64,000 bases of DNA, from NCBI GenBank assembly GCA_017531225.1, contig JAFXLL010000012.1, forward strand, positions 275,864-339,863, written 5' to 3'. The stretch is from Bacteroidales bacterium (lineage in GTDB: Bacteria; Bacteroidota; Bacteroidia; Bacteroidales; F082). Under the pieces are notes generated by a model. That model worked only from the letters and a program-made list of their open reading frames with translations. It made no database searches and was not told where the DNA came from. Below, piece after piece: positions 17,722 through 25,456 of this stretch. Each line of letters begins with the position of its first letter. Positions within the stretch are counted from its first letter, which is position 1. A program made the position numbers and the translations under genes.

Positions 17722-18586
17722 GTTTGACCTGAATGGTCTTTTTGTTTCCAGAGCCGGTGTTGCCTGAATTGTCGGATCCAGAGACCTTCACGCCCGTGGT
17801 TTTGGTGCCGTTAAGTTTGTAACCTGCGGCTTCAGCCACTTGCTTGATGTGTGTGGCACGCTTCTGAGTGTCAGGGTGGGAGGAGAACATCTCGGTGAGG
17901 GTGCCCTGTTGGCCCGTGTCGCCGCCAACCCTAATGAGCACATTCAGCGCATGGTACATGGCAAAAGGATCCACGCCGCTGGCCACGCAGAACTGGAAAG
18001 AAGCCTCGTCAGCCTCGGTCTCTTGCTTGCGTGAGTAAGCGGAAGTGGCTAACTGTTGTCCAAGGTCGCCAAGAAATCCTGTTGACAGGGCTCCTGCGGT
18101 CTGGCTGTAAGCGGCAATGCCGTAACGGGCGGCTACCACAAGATAGGCAGCACGATATGCGTCGCGAACGTCTTTATTAACAAGGTGACCTAACTCATGC
18201 CCGATCACGGCAAACAGCTCGTCGTCATTCATAATGTCCATCAGTCCAGTGTAGACGCGAACACTGCCGTCGCCACTGGCGAAAGCATTCACTACGTTCG
18301 ACTGGTATACCTTATAATTAAGGTTCAGATTACTGATGTTCTTAAACTTGGCCATGATGCGTTTCAGCCTTTGGTGATAATCGCTGCTGGTGGGAGCGAT
18401 CGTGTTTTGGCCATCCATCTCAACCATGTATTCCGTGCACAATTGTGCGATCTGGCTGTCGCTAATGGTCAAAGCCTGCAAGGCGGCGGTGCCCGCGTTC
18501 AAAGCTGCATTTTGGTCAACGACTTTCATTGATGAGCAGCTTGCCATCATAAAAAGGCATAAGGTTCCAAGTAATACTTTTTTCAT
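17711..18586 (-). CDS. M48 family metalloprotease, lipoprotein
   Basis: The 291-residue protein is a lipoprotein (lipobox MASC, C17) with the zinc site HELGH at residues 130-134 and the downstream ligand segment ETEADEASF. This is the Oma1/LoiP/BepA-like M48C group, periplasmic proteases that degrade or help assemble outer-membrane proteins. The C-terminal tail (after about 255) is a low-complexity Gly/Ser/Asn/Lys stretch. A TAATTTTG box at 18612-18619 (complement) lies 25 nt before the ATG. No TPR domain as in BepA is present. Confidence 0.92.
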   Translation of the reverse strand: MKKVLLGTLCLFMMASCSSMKVVDQNAALNAGTAALQALTISDSQIAQLCTEYMVEMDGQNTIAPTSSDYHQRLKRIMAKFKNISNLNLNYKVYQSNVVNAFASGDGSVRVYTGLMDIMNDDELFAVIGHELGHLVNKDVRDAYRAAYLVVAARYGIAAYSQTAGALSTGFLGDLGQQLATSAYSRKQETEADEASFQFCVASGVDPFAMYHALNVLIRVGGDTGQQGTLTEMFSSHPDTQKRATHIKQVAEAAGYKLNGTKTTGVKVSGSDNSGNTGSGNKKTIQVKPKN

Positions 18587-18611
18587 AAGGTCTCCTTTCT
18601 TTTTATCATTG

Positions 18612-18668
18612 CAAAATTAAAAAAAATCGAAAAAAAAGCTTGCATGTTTCAAAATTAATGTATTTTTG
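18612..18668. promoter_or_regulatory. Divergent -7 elements for the M48 gene and the SPFH operon
   Basis: The complement of 18612-18619 reads TAATTTTG toward the M48 protease. TATTTTTG at 18661-18668 reads toward the SPFH gene, 33 nt before its ATG at 18702. The region between is A/T-rich with no further clear signal. Confidence 0.55.
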
Positions 18669-18701
18669 CAACATCATAATGATATCAAAATAATATTACC
18701 T

Positions 18702-19643
18702 ATGGAAACAAAAGAATTTGAATTTAAAGGTTTTGCGATGAATGGATTCATCGCTTTATTCATTGAATTGGCCATTGTTGTCATGTGTTTTGTGAGCTTA
18801 GCGTTTGTGGATGAAAACGCGATGTTTGCGGCTTTAGCGGCTGTGGGTTTCTTTATGGCTTGCATCTTTCCTATTGGTTTCCGTAAGCTGGAACCGAACG
18901 AGGCTATGGTGATGCTGTTTTTCGGTAAGTACAAAGGCACTTTCACCAAGACTGGTTTTCACTGGGTTTTCTTCCTGATGACTTCCAAAAAGGTTTCGTT
19001 GCGCGCCCGTAACCTCAATCCCGATAATATCAAGGTGAACGACAAGACGGGTAACCCCATCATGATTGGCCAGATTTTGGTGTGGAAGCTGAAGGATACT
19101 TACAAGGCTATGTTTGAGATTGACTCGCAGACCATGGCGGTTAGGAATACGGGCAACACAGCTGGTGTTTCGGTGTCGAGCCGCATGAAGGCTTTTGAGA
19201 GCTTCATTCAGGTACAGAGTGACGCCGCTTTACGTGAGGTGGCCGGCATGTATGCCTACGACGAAAATGAGGCTGTGGACGGCGAACTGACATTGCGCTC
19301 TGGCGGTGCTGAGATCAACGAGGTGCTGAAGGCCAAGTTGAATGAACGTCTGGCCATGTCGGGACTTGAGGTGCTTGAAGCCCGCATCAACTACTTGGCT
19401 TATTCACCGGAGATTGCCGCTGTGATGCTGCGCCGTCAGCAGGCTGCCGCTATCATCTCAGCCCGTGAAAAGATTGTGGAAGGTGCCGTGTCAATGGTCA
19501 GAATGGCTTTGGATAAGCTGAAGGCTGAAGGTGTTGTTGAGCTCGACGAGGAACGCAAAGCCGCTATGGTGAGCAACCTGATGGTGGTGCTCTGCGCCGA
19601 TGAATCCGCTCAGCCGGTGGTGAACACAGGAAGCCTTTATTGA
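18702..19643 (+). CDS. SPFH domain membrane protein
   Basis: The 313-residue protein has two hydrophobic segments at the N-terminus (about 12-33 and 37-54), then an SPFH/band-7 domain: [41 protein letters not shown] and the later helical part with [30 protein letters not shown] proteins form membrane rings that hold proteases or define microdomains. ATG 18702 gives the hydrophobic N-terminus directly; the earlier in-frame ATG overlaps the promoter. It heads a four-gene operon with a PH-like membrane protein, a CPBP protease and an Arc-like protein. Confidence 0.92.
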   Translation: METKEFEFKGFAMNGFIALFIELAIVVMCFVSLAFVDENAMFAALAAVGFFMACIFPIGFRKLEPNEAMVMLFFGKYKGTFTKTGFHWVFFLMTSKKVSLRARNLNPDNIKVNDKTGNPIMIGQILVWKLKDTYKAMFEIDSQTMAVRNTGNTAGVSVSSRMKAFESFIQVQSDAALREVAGMYAYDENEAVDGELTLRSGGAEINEVLKAKLNERLAMSGLEVLEARINYLAYSPEIAAVMLRRQQAAAIISAREKIVEGAVSMVRMALDKLKAEGVVELDEERKAAMVSNLMVVLCADESAQPVVNTGSLY

Positions 19644-19660
19644 GGTGAGAGGTGAAAGTT

Positions 19661-20410
19661 ATGGAATTAATAGATTATGTAAATATTGGATCAGGTGTGC
19701 TCTTGATTGTGGTGGGATGGCTTTGCTATCGCTACCCGAACCTCATCAATCCTTACGGCAACATGCCGCCTGAGCGCAAGGCTTTGGTCGATATCGTAGG
19801 CCTGAAGAAATCGCTGTTCATTACTTGGGCTATCACGGGAGCGCTTCTTATTGTGACGGCAGTGCTTTCCTATAAGAAGTTCTTCGATGAAAATACCAGC
19901 GGCCTTGTGATGGCGGGATTGCTTCTCGTTACGCTCATTCCCACGTTTATCGCCATGAAGAAGTACAACGGTTTCGGACGTGATAATTCAGGACAAGCTG
20001 CATCAATCATTACGAGACCTACCAAATGGGTATGGGTCAGTATGGGCTTGACGGTATCTTTTGTTATTATTCTCTTTGTGCTCTGCGATAGGGCTCCTAA
20101 AATTGAGGTGAACGAAGAAACGATCAGCATTTCAGGTATGTACGGTAGGGATATCCCTGTGGTTGATATTGTGTCGGTTGAGTTGTTGGAAAACTTACCG
20201 TCCATCAGGCAGCGCACCAATGGCTCAAGCACATTCAAGTACAACAAAGGCCATTTTCTCCTGAAAAATGGTGAGAGGTGCATCATGATTGTTCTTTTGA
20301 ACGCTCCATATATCGAGATTCGCACTGTGGACAACTTGTATTATCTTAACGGTGCTAACAGAGACGAAACGGAATTATTATTCCAACAAATCAAGCAATT
20401 GAAACCATGA
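19661..20410 (+). CDS. DUF3784-like membrane protein with C-terminal PH-like domain
   Basis: The 249-residue protein has four hydrophobic segments in its first 150 residues. The N-terminal part (GSGVLLIVVGWLCYRYPNLI, later PPERKALVDIVGLKKSL) resembles DUF3784. Residues about 155-245 form a soluble beta-rich domain (INE-like strand IEVNEETISISGMYGRDIPV, ending in a helix ELLFQQIKQL), as in bacterial PH domains. It starts 17 nt after the SPFH gene, and its stop overlaps the CPBP protease ATG by 4 nt. ATG 19661 was chosen over GTG 19652. No enzymatic motif is present. Confidence 0.7.
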   Translation: MELIDYVNIGSGVLLIVVGWLCYRYPNLINPYGNMPPERKALVDIVGLKKSLFITWAITGALLIVTAVLSYKKFFDENTSGLVMAGLLLVTLIPTFIAMKKYNGFGRDNSGQAASIITRPTKWVWVSMGLTVSFVIILFVLCDRAPKIEVNEETISISGMYGRDIPVVDIVSVELLENLPSIRQRTNGSSTFKYNKGHFLLKNGERCIMIVLLNAPYIEIRTVDNLYYLNGANRDETELLFQQIKQLKP

Positions 20411-21315
20411 AAAAAGCATTAAGATATGCAATGGCTGTCTGTCTGTTCAGTTGGGCGATGGCAGCTGTGGCCCATTGGGGTTTTGGCATGGGAGCGGATA
20501 CTCCTATGAAGCTCGGTACCTTCTCGGTCGTTTATATGTTCTTCCCAATGCTTATCGCCATTGTGCTGCAGGCCATCGATAAGGAGAAATTCAACCACAC
20601 GGGTCTGGTCAACTTCAAGTTTAATTGGTTATGGCTGGTGGTGTGGCTGTTGCCTGTGGTGATGGTTGGCTTGTGCATCTTCGTCAACGGCTTGATGCCG
20701 GGCGTGGAGCTGACCTATAACGCTGAGCAATTGATCAACCAATACCATGTTCCTGAAGAGCAGCAGGATATGTTACGTGAGCAGATGGGGATGATGCCGG
20801 CATGGCTCATGGTGGTATCCGTCGTTTTCAGCGGTTTGTTGGCGGGTATCACTGTCAACGCTGTGGCTACGTTTGGCGAGGAATATGGCTGGCGCAACTA
20901 TCTGGTAGGAGCTTTGCGTGAAGTGAAGTTCTGGAAAGCCGCTTTGTTCATTGGCGTGGTGTGGGGCCTTTGGCATTTCCCGCTAATCCTGATGGGGCAC
21001 AATTACCCGAACGAACCACTATGGGGTGTGCTGCTGATGGTGGTTATGTGCATCTTGCTTGGAGTCATCGAATTGTATTTTGTTTTGAAAGCCAAATCGA
21101 TGTTTGTGGCGGTGATCTTTCATGGCACCATCAACGCAGTCAGTGGCATGGTCATCTATTTCACCTTGGGAGGCAACGACTTCCTGAATGGAATGCCGGG
21201 TCTGTCAGGTTTCATTGTCATGGCTTTGACCATCCTGTGCATTTGGATTTATGACAAAAACATCTCGAAAGAAGGCATTTGTTCTCAGACCATAGGTGAA
21301 TCATTGGCGAGGTAA
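20407..21315 (+). CDS. CPBP family intramembrane glutamic endopeptidase
   Basis: The 302-residue polytopic protein has the three family motifs: EEYGWR (EExxxR, E158-R163), the F-x-x-x-H type segment GVVWGLWHFPL and the H-x-x-x-N motif in FHGTINAVSG. Family members (CAAX/ABI proteases) cleave substrates in the membrane. The first ATG overlaps the stop of the PH-like gene (ATGA), and an Arc-like gene starts 2 nt after its stop, so it sits third in a coupled operon with an SPFH scaffold. The substrate is unknown. Confidence 0.93.
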   Translation: MKKALRYAMAVCLFSWAMAAVAHWGFGMGADTPMKLGTFSVVYMFFPMLIAIVLQAIDKEKFNHTGLVNFKFNWLWLVVWLLPVVMVGLCIFVNGLMPGVELTYNAEQLINQYHVPEEQQDMLREQMGMMPAWLMVVSVVFSGLLAGITVNAVATFGEEYGWRNYLVGALREVKFWKAALFIGVVWGLWHFPLILMGHNYPNEPLWGVLLMVVMCILLGVIELYFVLKAKSMFVAVIFHGTINAVSGMVIYFTLGGNDFLNGMPGLSGFIVMALTILCIWIYDKNISKEGICSQTIGESLAR

Positions 21316-21317
21316 TT

Positions 21318-21491
21318 ATGGCGAAAGAAAAAGAAAATAGTGCCAATAACAAGACGTTTCTGCTCCGTGTGGATGCTGAGACGATGGAAGCCGTTGAGAA
21401 GTGGGCTGCTGACGAATTTCGTTCCGTCAACGGCCAGCTGCAGTGGATCATCGCAGAGGCATTGAAAAAATCGGGGAGGAAAAAGAAGTAA
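21318..21491 (+). CDS. Arc-like ribbon-helix-helix small protein
   Basis: This 57-residue gene is short and easy to miss. Residues 12-50 (KTFLLRVDAETMEAVEKWAA, then SVNGQLQWIIAEALKKS) fit the Arc/MetJ ribbon-helix-helix pattern: a short strand followed by two helices, with Asn-Gly at the turn. The ends are highly charged (MAKEKE and GRKKK). It starts 2 nt after the protease gene, so it is translated with the SPFH operon. It could be the operon's own regulator. Another possibility is that the ribbon-helix-helix serves as a dimerisation unit. Confidence 0.8.
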   Translation: MAKEKENSANNKTFLLRVDAETMEAVEKWAADEFRSVNGQLQWIIAEALKKSGRKKK

Positions 21492-21506
21492 TTCAAATAT
21501 TTATTG

Positions 21507-21514
21507 TATCTTTG
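21507..21514 (+). promoter_or_regulatory. -7 element of rpsA
   Basis: TATCTTTG lies 128 nt before the rpsA ATG, which gives the longest leader in the window, about 120 nt. Confidence 0.65.
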
Positions 21515-21525
21515 CAGCCCATTTC

Positions 21526-21642
21526 GGACCGCCCTCCAGGATGATGGCGACATCAGCGGTTCGGATTGGCTATCAAAAGTTTAACTCTCCTCGGTTGCGG
21601 AGTCCTGGAACGTAAGCGGGTACAAGTAAAAAACAAAAACAA
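21526..21642 (+). promoter_or_regulatory. Long structured leader of rpsA
   Basis: The leader contains a local hairpin (CTCC 21587-21590 with GGAG 21599-21602) and a distal pairing CCAGG (21536-21540) with CCTGG (21604-21608) that would enclose it; GGAC 21526-21529 could pair with GTCC 21602-21605 instead. The last 25 nt before the ATG are A-rich and unpaired. S1 genes often control their own translation, so an autoregulatory leader is plausible, but I have not folded the whole RNA. Confidence 0.35.
21541..21615 (+). CDS. Possible upstream leader peptide, 24 residues
   Basis: Within the rpsA leader, an ATG-ATG pair opens a 24-residue frame that begins MMATSAVRIGYQKF and ends LRSPGT before TAA. 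It is basic and ends 27 nt before the rpsA ATG. The stem CTCC/GGAG lies inside it, so its translation would disturb the leader fold. Only its position supports it. Confidence 0.25.
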   Translation: MMATSAVRIGYQKFNSPRLRSPGT

Positions 21643-23493
21643 ATGGCAGAAAACGAAAACATCGTCAATCAAGCCCCGAAGCAGAAGCCTGTTCCGGATG
21701 AAAACTTCGATTGGAACACCTCTCACAAGAAATTTGACAACTACTCAGACGCCGAGCGCGCTAAGCTCGAGGAGCAGTATGCTGGTACCATGAACCAAGT
21801 CGCTGACCACGAGGTCATCGAAGGTGTTGTGGTTGCCAAGACCGACCGTGAGGTTGTTGTCAATATCGGCTTCAAATCCGACGGTGTTATTCCGATTGCG
21901 GAATTCCGCACCAATCCTAACCTCGCTGTGGGCGACAAAGTTGAAGTGTACGTCGAGAGCCAAGAAGGTTCCAACGGCCAACTCGTTCTCTCCCACAAGA
22001 AAGCTCGCATCCTCAAGTCATGGGATCGCGTTAACGAAGCTTTCGAAAGCGGCGAGATCGTCAACGGTTACGTCAAGAGCCGCACCAAGGGTGGTCTCAT
22101 CGTCGACGTGTTCGGCATCGATGCATTCCTTCCCGGCTCACAGATCGACGTCAAGCCGATCCGCGACTACGACGTGTTTGTTGACAGCGTGATGGAATTC
22201 AAAGTTGTGAAGATCAACCAGGAATACAAGAACGTGGTTGTGTCTCACAAAGCTCTTATCGAAGACGAACTCGAAGCTCAGAAGGCTGAAATCATCAGCA
22301 AGCTCGAGAAGGGTCAGGTTCTTGAAGGCGTCGTGAAGAACATCACTTCATACGGCGTGTTCATCGACCTCGGCGGCGTTGACGGTCTCATCCACATCAC
22401 TGACCTCTCCTGGGGACGTATCAACCATCCCGAAGAGATCGTCAAGTTGGATGAAAAGATCAAGGTCGTTATCCTTGACTTCGACGACAACAAGAAGCGT
22501 ATTGCTCTCGGCCTGAAGCAGCTCACTCCTCATCCTTGGGATGCTCTCGATCCTAACCTTAAGGTTGGTGACGTCGTTAAGGGTAAAGTGGTGGTCATCG
22601 CTGACTACGGCGCATTCATCGAGATCGCTCCTGGCGTTGAAGGTCTCATCCACGTCTCCGAAATGTCATGGTCACAGCACCTCCGCACCGCTCAGGACTT
22701 CCTGAAGGTTGGTGACGAAGTGGAAGCTAAGGTTCTCACCCTCGACCGTGAAGAGCGCAAGATGTCACTGGGCATGAAGCAGCTGATCCCAGATCCATGG
22801 GCTAACATCAGAGATCGTTATCCCGTCGGCTCCAAGCACACTGCTACTGTCCGTAACTTCACCAACTTCGGCATCTTCGTCGAACTCGAAGAAGGTGTCG
22901 ATGGTCTCATCCACATCAGCGACCTCAGCTGGAGCAAGAAGATCAAGCATCCGGCTGAATTCACCAAGGTTGGCGAAAGCATCGAAGTCGTCGTCCTCGA
23001 CGTTGACGAAGAGAACCGCCGTCTCAGCCTCGGCCACAAGCAGCTCGAGGAGAATCCTTGGGAAGTGTTCGAAACCGTGTTCACCGTTGGTTCAGTCCAC
23101 CAAGGCACCATCATCAGCTCAGCTGATAAGGGCGTTGTGGTCTCCCTGCCCTACGGCGTGGAAGGCTTCTGCCCGAACCGTTACCTGAAGAAGGAAGACG
23201 GCACCACCGCTAAGGTCGACGAAACCCTCGACTTCAAGGTTATTGAGTTCTCAAAGGAAAGCAAGAAGATCATCCTTGCTCACTCAAAGATCTATGAAGA
23301 GAAGGAAGCCGCTGTGAAGGACGCTACTGAAAAAGCTGCCGACAAGGCTGCTAAGCAGGCTAAGCGCGCCGTCAAGCAGATCAACGACACTATCGAGCAC
23401 AGCACCCTCGGTGACCTCGAAGTCCTCGCTGGCCTGAAGGAAAACCTTGAGAAGCAAGAAAAGGCTGCCAAGGATGAACCTAAAGCAGAATAA
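21643..23493 (+). CDS. rpsA: 30S ribosomal protein S1
   Basis: The 616-residue protein holds about six S1 (OB-fold) RNA-binding domains. The repeats are seen as VEGLIHVSEMSW, VDGLIHITDLSWGRI, VDGLIHISDLSW and similar, each followed by VKVVILD/VEVVVLD strands and KRIALGLKQL-type ends. S1 brings mRNA to the 30S subunit, which matters in Bacteroidota because most genes lack a Shine-Dalgarno. An N-terminal extension of about 55 charged residues and a Lys/Ala/Glu-rich C-terminal helix flank the repeats. Codon use is clearly biased to C-ending codons, as expected for high expression. A strong terminator follows. Confidence 0.97.
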   Translation: MAENENIVNQAPKQKPVPDENFDWNTSHKKFDNYSDAERAKLEEQYAGTMNQVADHEVIEGVVVAKTDREVVVNIGFKSDGVIPIAEFRTNPNLAVGDKVEVYVESQEGSNGQLVLSHKKARILKSWDRVNEAFESGEIVNGYVKSRTKGGLIVDVFGIDAFLPGSQIDVKPIRDYDVFVDSVMEFKVVKINQEYKNVVVSHKALIEDELEAQKAEIISKLEKGQVLEGVVKNITSYGVFIDLGGVDGLIHITDLSWGRINHPEEIVKLDEKIKVVILDFDDNKKRIALGLKQLTPHPWDALDPNLKVGDVVKGKVVVIADYGAFIEIAPGVEGLIHVSEMSWSQHLRTAQDFLKVGDEVEAKVLTLDREERKMSLGMKQLIPDPWANIRDRYPVGSKHTATVRNFTNFGIFVELEEGVDGLIHISDLSWSKKIKHPAEFTKVGESIEVVVLDVDEENRRLSLGHKQLEENPWEVFETVFTVGSVHQGTIISSADKGVVVSLPYGVEGFCPNRYLKKEDGTTAKVDETLDFKVIEFSKESKKIILAHSKIYEEKEAAVKDATEKAADKAAKQAKRAVKQINDTIEHSTLGDLEVLAGLKENLEKQEKAAKDEPKAE

Positions 23494-23511
23494 CGCTTAA
23501 GGCGTTTAATG

Positions 23512-23541
23512 AAAAGCCGCTCCTCATAGGGGCGGCTTTTT
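23512..23541 (+). terminator. Rho-independent terminator of rpsA
   Basis: A 12-bp stem (AAAAGCCGCTCC, loop TCATA, GGGGCGGCTTTT, with one G-U pair) ends in a run of five Ts, 18 nt after the rpsA stop. Confidence 0.9.
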
Positions 23542-23542
23542 A

Positions 23543-23619
23543 CATCCCCGAAGGGGATGCTAGCTCAATAGAAAACAAGAATCCCCAACCTTTCGCATCC
23601 GAAGGATGCTAGCTCTATA
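23543..23619 (+). repeat. Two direct REP-like hairpin units with TAGCTC tails
   Basis: Unit one (23543-23571) is CATCCCCGAAGGGGATG, then CTAGCTCAATAG. Unit two (23595-23619) is GCATCCGAAGGATGC, then TAGCTCTATA, and runs directly into the ATG of the S4-domain gene. The same hairpin-plus-TAGCTC unit forms the inverted pair at 224-313. Confidence 0.65.
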
Positions 23620-23856
23620 ATGGCACAGAAACTAAATAGAATTGTATTTACGCTTCGCGAAGGAGATGATTTTATTCCTTTGATCGCCCTGCTGAAAGCC
23701 ACTGGCGTAGTAGAGTCGGGCAGCGAGGCCCAAGACGTGGTCACGGCAGGCATGGTGCTTCGTAACGGCAAAGTGGAGCTCCGTAAAAGAGCGAAGATCA
23801 CCGCTGGCGAAGTGATCGTTTTTCAGAATTTTGAAATCGAAGTAGAGGCCTGCTAA
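23620..23856 (+). CDS. Small S4-domain RNA-binding protein (YbcJ-like)
   Basis: The 78-residue protein is one S4 RNA-binding domain: FIPLIALLKATGVVESGSEA, then VVTAGMVLRNGKVELRKRAK. Stand-alone S4 proteins of this size bind structured RNA; some act on stalled 50S subunits. The ATG directly follows a REP-like hairpin unit, so the 5' end of its mRNA, if started upstream, would be that hairpin. I saw no clear -7 box, so it may rely on read-through from rpsA. It converges on the MORN gene with a 12-nt gap. Confidence 0.88.
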   Translation: MAQKLNRIVFTLREGDDFIPLIALLKATGVVESGSEAQDVVTAGMVLRNGKVELRKRAKITAGEVIVFQNFEIEVEAC

Positions 23857-23868
23857 AGCCGTTCCGTC

Positions 23869-25317
23869 TTATTTGCAAATCACCGTCAGACGGCTCTCGA
23901 TGGAGTAGTCGTAATCCTCATCGTAGATGGTGGCGGTGCTGTTCTTGTAAAACTGATAATCTTTGGTCTCGCCTTTGTGGATGGTGTCGTTGAAAGGATT
24001 AGTGCCTTTGGTGAATTTAGCTTTCACCTCGTAAGTCACACTATCTGAGGTAACCTCGATGATGTTAAGACAGGCACCTTTCATGGGGAAATCTTGATCC
24101 TTGTGGATAACGGCAGCTTGTTCATAGTCCATCTGTCCCACCTTGGCTGCAAACAGGAATGTTCCAGTGTAATTGTAGTCGAAGCCATGATGATGCTCGG
24201 TGATCAAGAGGGTAGGGGTTTCCTGTGACGGATCGGCTTGATAGCTCTCGGTCAGGAAATGACCTTTTTCCCATTCTCCTTCGAACTTCAGTCCATTGGC
24301 AAAGGTGTAAACACCGTGGCCGTTTTTGTTGCCGTAGTCGGAGAACTCACCCTCGAAACTGTCGCCGTTAGCATATTCCCATCTGCCGTGACCAATGGTT
24401 TTCCCATCTTCAAACTCACCTTCAAAACGGTTTTGTCCATCTTTAAAGTTGCCGTCGAAGTTGTCTTCGACGATGACGCCGTAGCCGTGTCGTTCGCCTT
24501 CACGGAAGCCGCCTGTATAGGTCTCGGTAACGGTGGCGCAATGCGCACCTTTCTCGCTGCTGTTCATGGCTGTGCCTGTGCCATGTTCCTTATCGTCGAG
24601 CCATTCCCCTTTGTAGTCGTAAACATATCTTCTCCCCGATTTGCTGACCTCATGGTAATGTCCTTGGCCGCAGCGTTTGCCGTTTTTCCATTGGCCGTCG
24701 TAGGTGCTGTAATAGCCGTTTTTGTTGTAGTCCATGTGACCGCCGCCGTGTGGTTGACCTTTGGCGTTCACGTCGCCATGATAATGGTCGCCATTCTCGA
24801 AATCGATCTCCTGCGGGTCGTTCATGATTTCATTTTGATGCTCTTTGTAGAGCTCGGCGCATCTCTCGTCGCCTTCCTCCATGCCTTTTTGCCAATAGTC
24901 AAGGGCACCGTTTACGTCGGGGTTGCCATCATGGGTGAAGTCGCCTTCATACAAGAGTAATCCAAGGAATTCGTAGGCATTGGCATGGCCTTGTTCTGCG
25001 CCTCTAGCAAATTCAATGAAAGCCATGGAGGGCTCGAATTCGTCATAATACAGAATCTGGCCCATGAGCGTGTGTGCGAGGGCGATATATGAGCTGAACT
25101 CCTTAGTCTTTTCGCTCTTTTTATTCCATTTGAAAGCCTTTTCAAGCCATTCTTTGGCGGTTTCATAATCGTCTTCCTCGTCGTAGTAATAGCCTGCCAA
25201 GGCGACGGCTGAGGGGACGTCTTTATCTTCGGCGGCTTTCTTCAGACATTCTACGGCTTTTTCGATGTCCTCGTCGTAGAGGCGGAAGCCTTCTTCGCGG
25301 TATTGTTCGGTGGTCAT
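23869..25317 (-). CDS. Sel1-like and MORN repeat protein
   Basis: The 482-residue protein lacks a signal peptide. Residues about 1-160 hold Sel1/TPR-like helical repeats (AVALAGYYYDEEDDYETAKE, ANAYEFLGLLLYEGDF). Residues about 180-350 hold MORN repeats such as YDGQWKNGKRCGQGHY, YKGEWLDDKEHGTG and FEGEFEDGKTIGHG. The last 120 residues are a beta-rich domain I do not recognise. MORN arrays bind lipids or partner proteins in eukaryotes; the bacterial role is unknown. Its TATATTTG box is the complement of 25373-25380. Confidence 0.85.
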   Translation of the reverse strand: MTTEQYREEGFRLYDEDIEKAVECLKKAAEDKDVPSAVALAGYYYDEEDDYETAKEWLEKAFKWNKKSEKTKEFSSYIALAHTLMGQILYYDEFEPSMAFIEFARGAEQGHANAYEFLGLLLYEGDFTHDGNPDVNGALDYWQKGMEEGDERCAELYKEHQNEIMNDPQEIDFENGDHYHGDVNAKGQPHGGGHMDYNKNGYYSTYDGQWKNGKRCGQGHYHEVSKSGRRYVYDYKGEWLDDKEHGTGTAMNSSEKGAHCATVTETYTGGFREGERHGYGVIVEDNFDGNFKDGQNRFEGEFEDGKTIGHGRWEYANGDSFEGEFSDYGNKNGHGVYTFANGLKFEGEWEKGHFLTESYQADPSQETPTLLITEHHHGFDYNYTGTFLFAAKVGQMDYEQAAVIHKDQDFPMKGACLNIIEVTSDSVTYEVKAKFTKGTNPFNDTIHKGETKDYQFYKNSTATIYDEDYDYSIESRLTVICK

Positions 25318-25372
25318 TGGTTTTGAGTTTTATGTTTTTGTTTTTTAGAGATTTGGCAATGGCAAATATAAT

Positions 25373-25432
25373 AAAATTTTAGATTTACTAATATTGACAA
25401 TTTGGACTTATTAATCAAAAATTGTATCTTTG
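25373..25432. promoter_or_regulatory. Divergent promoters for the MORN and SUMF1 genes
   Basis: The complement of 25373-25380 reads TATATTTG toward the MORN gene. Rightwards, TTTG (25401-25404), a 20-nt gap and TATCTTTG (25425-25432) make the best complete -33/-7 promoter in the window, 24 nt before the SUMF1 gene ATG. The rest of the 139-bp gap is A/T-rich. Confidence 0.65.
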
Positions 25433-25456
25433 CACAATTAGCGTAAACCTATCACA

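Noticed and set aside
24238-24960. A 240-residue hydrophobic frame on the plus strand.
   Set aside because: It lies fully antisense to the MORN gene, whose repeat motifs are clear; the frame is a shadow of its codon pattern.
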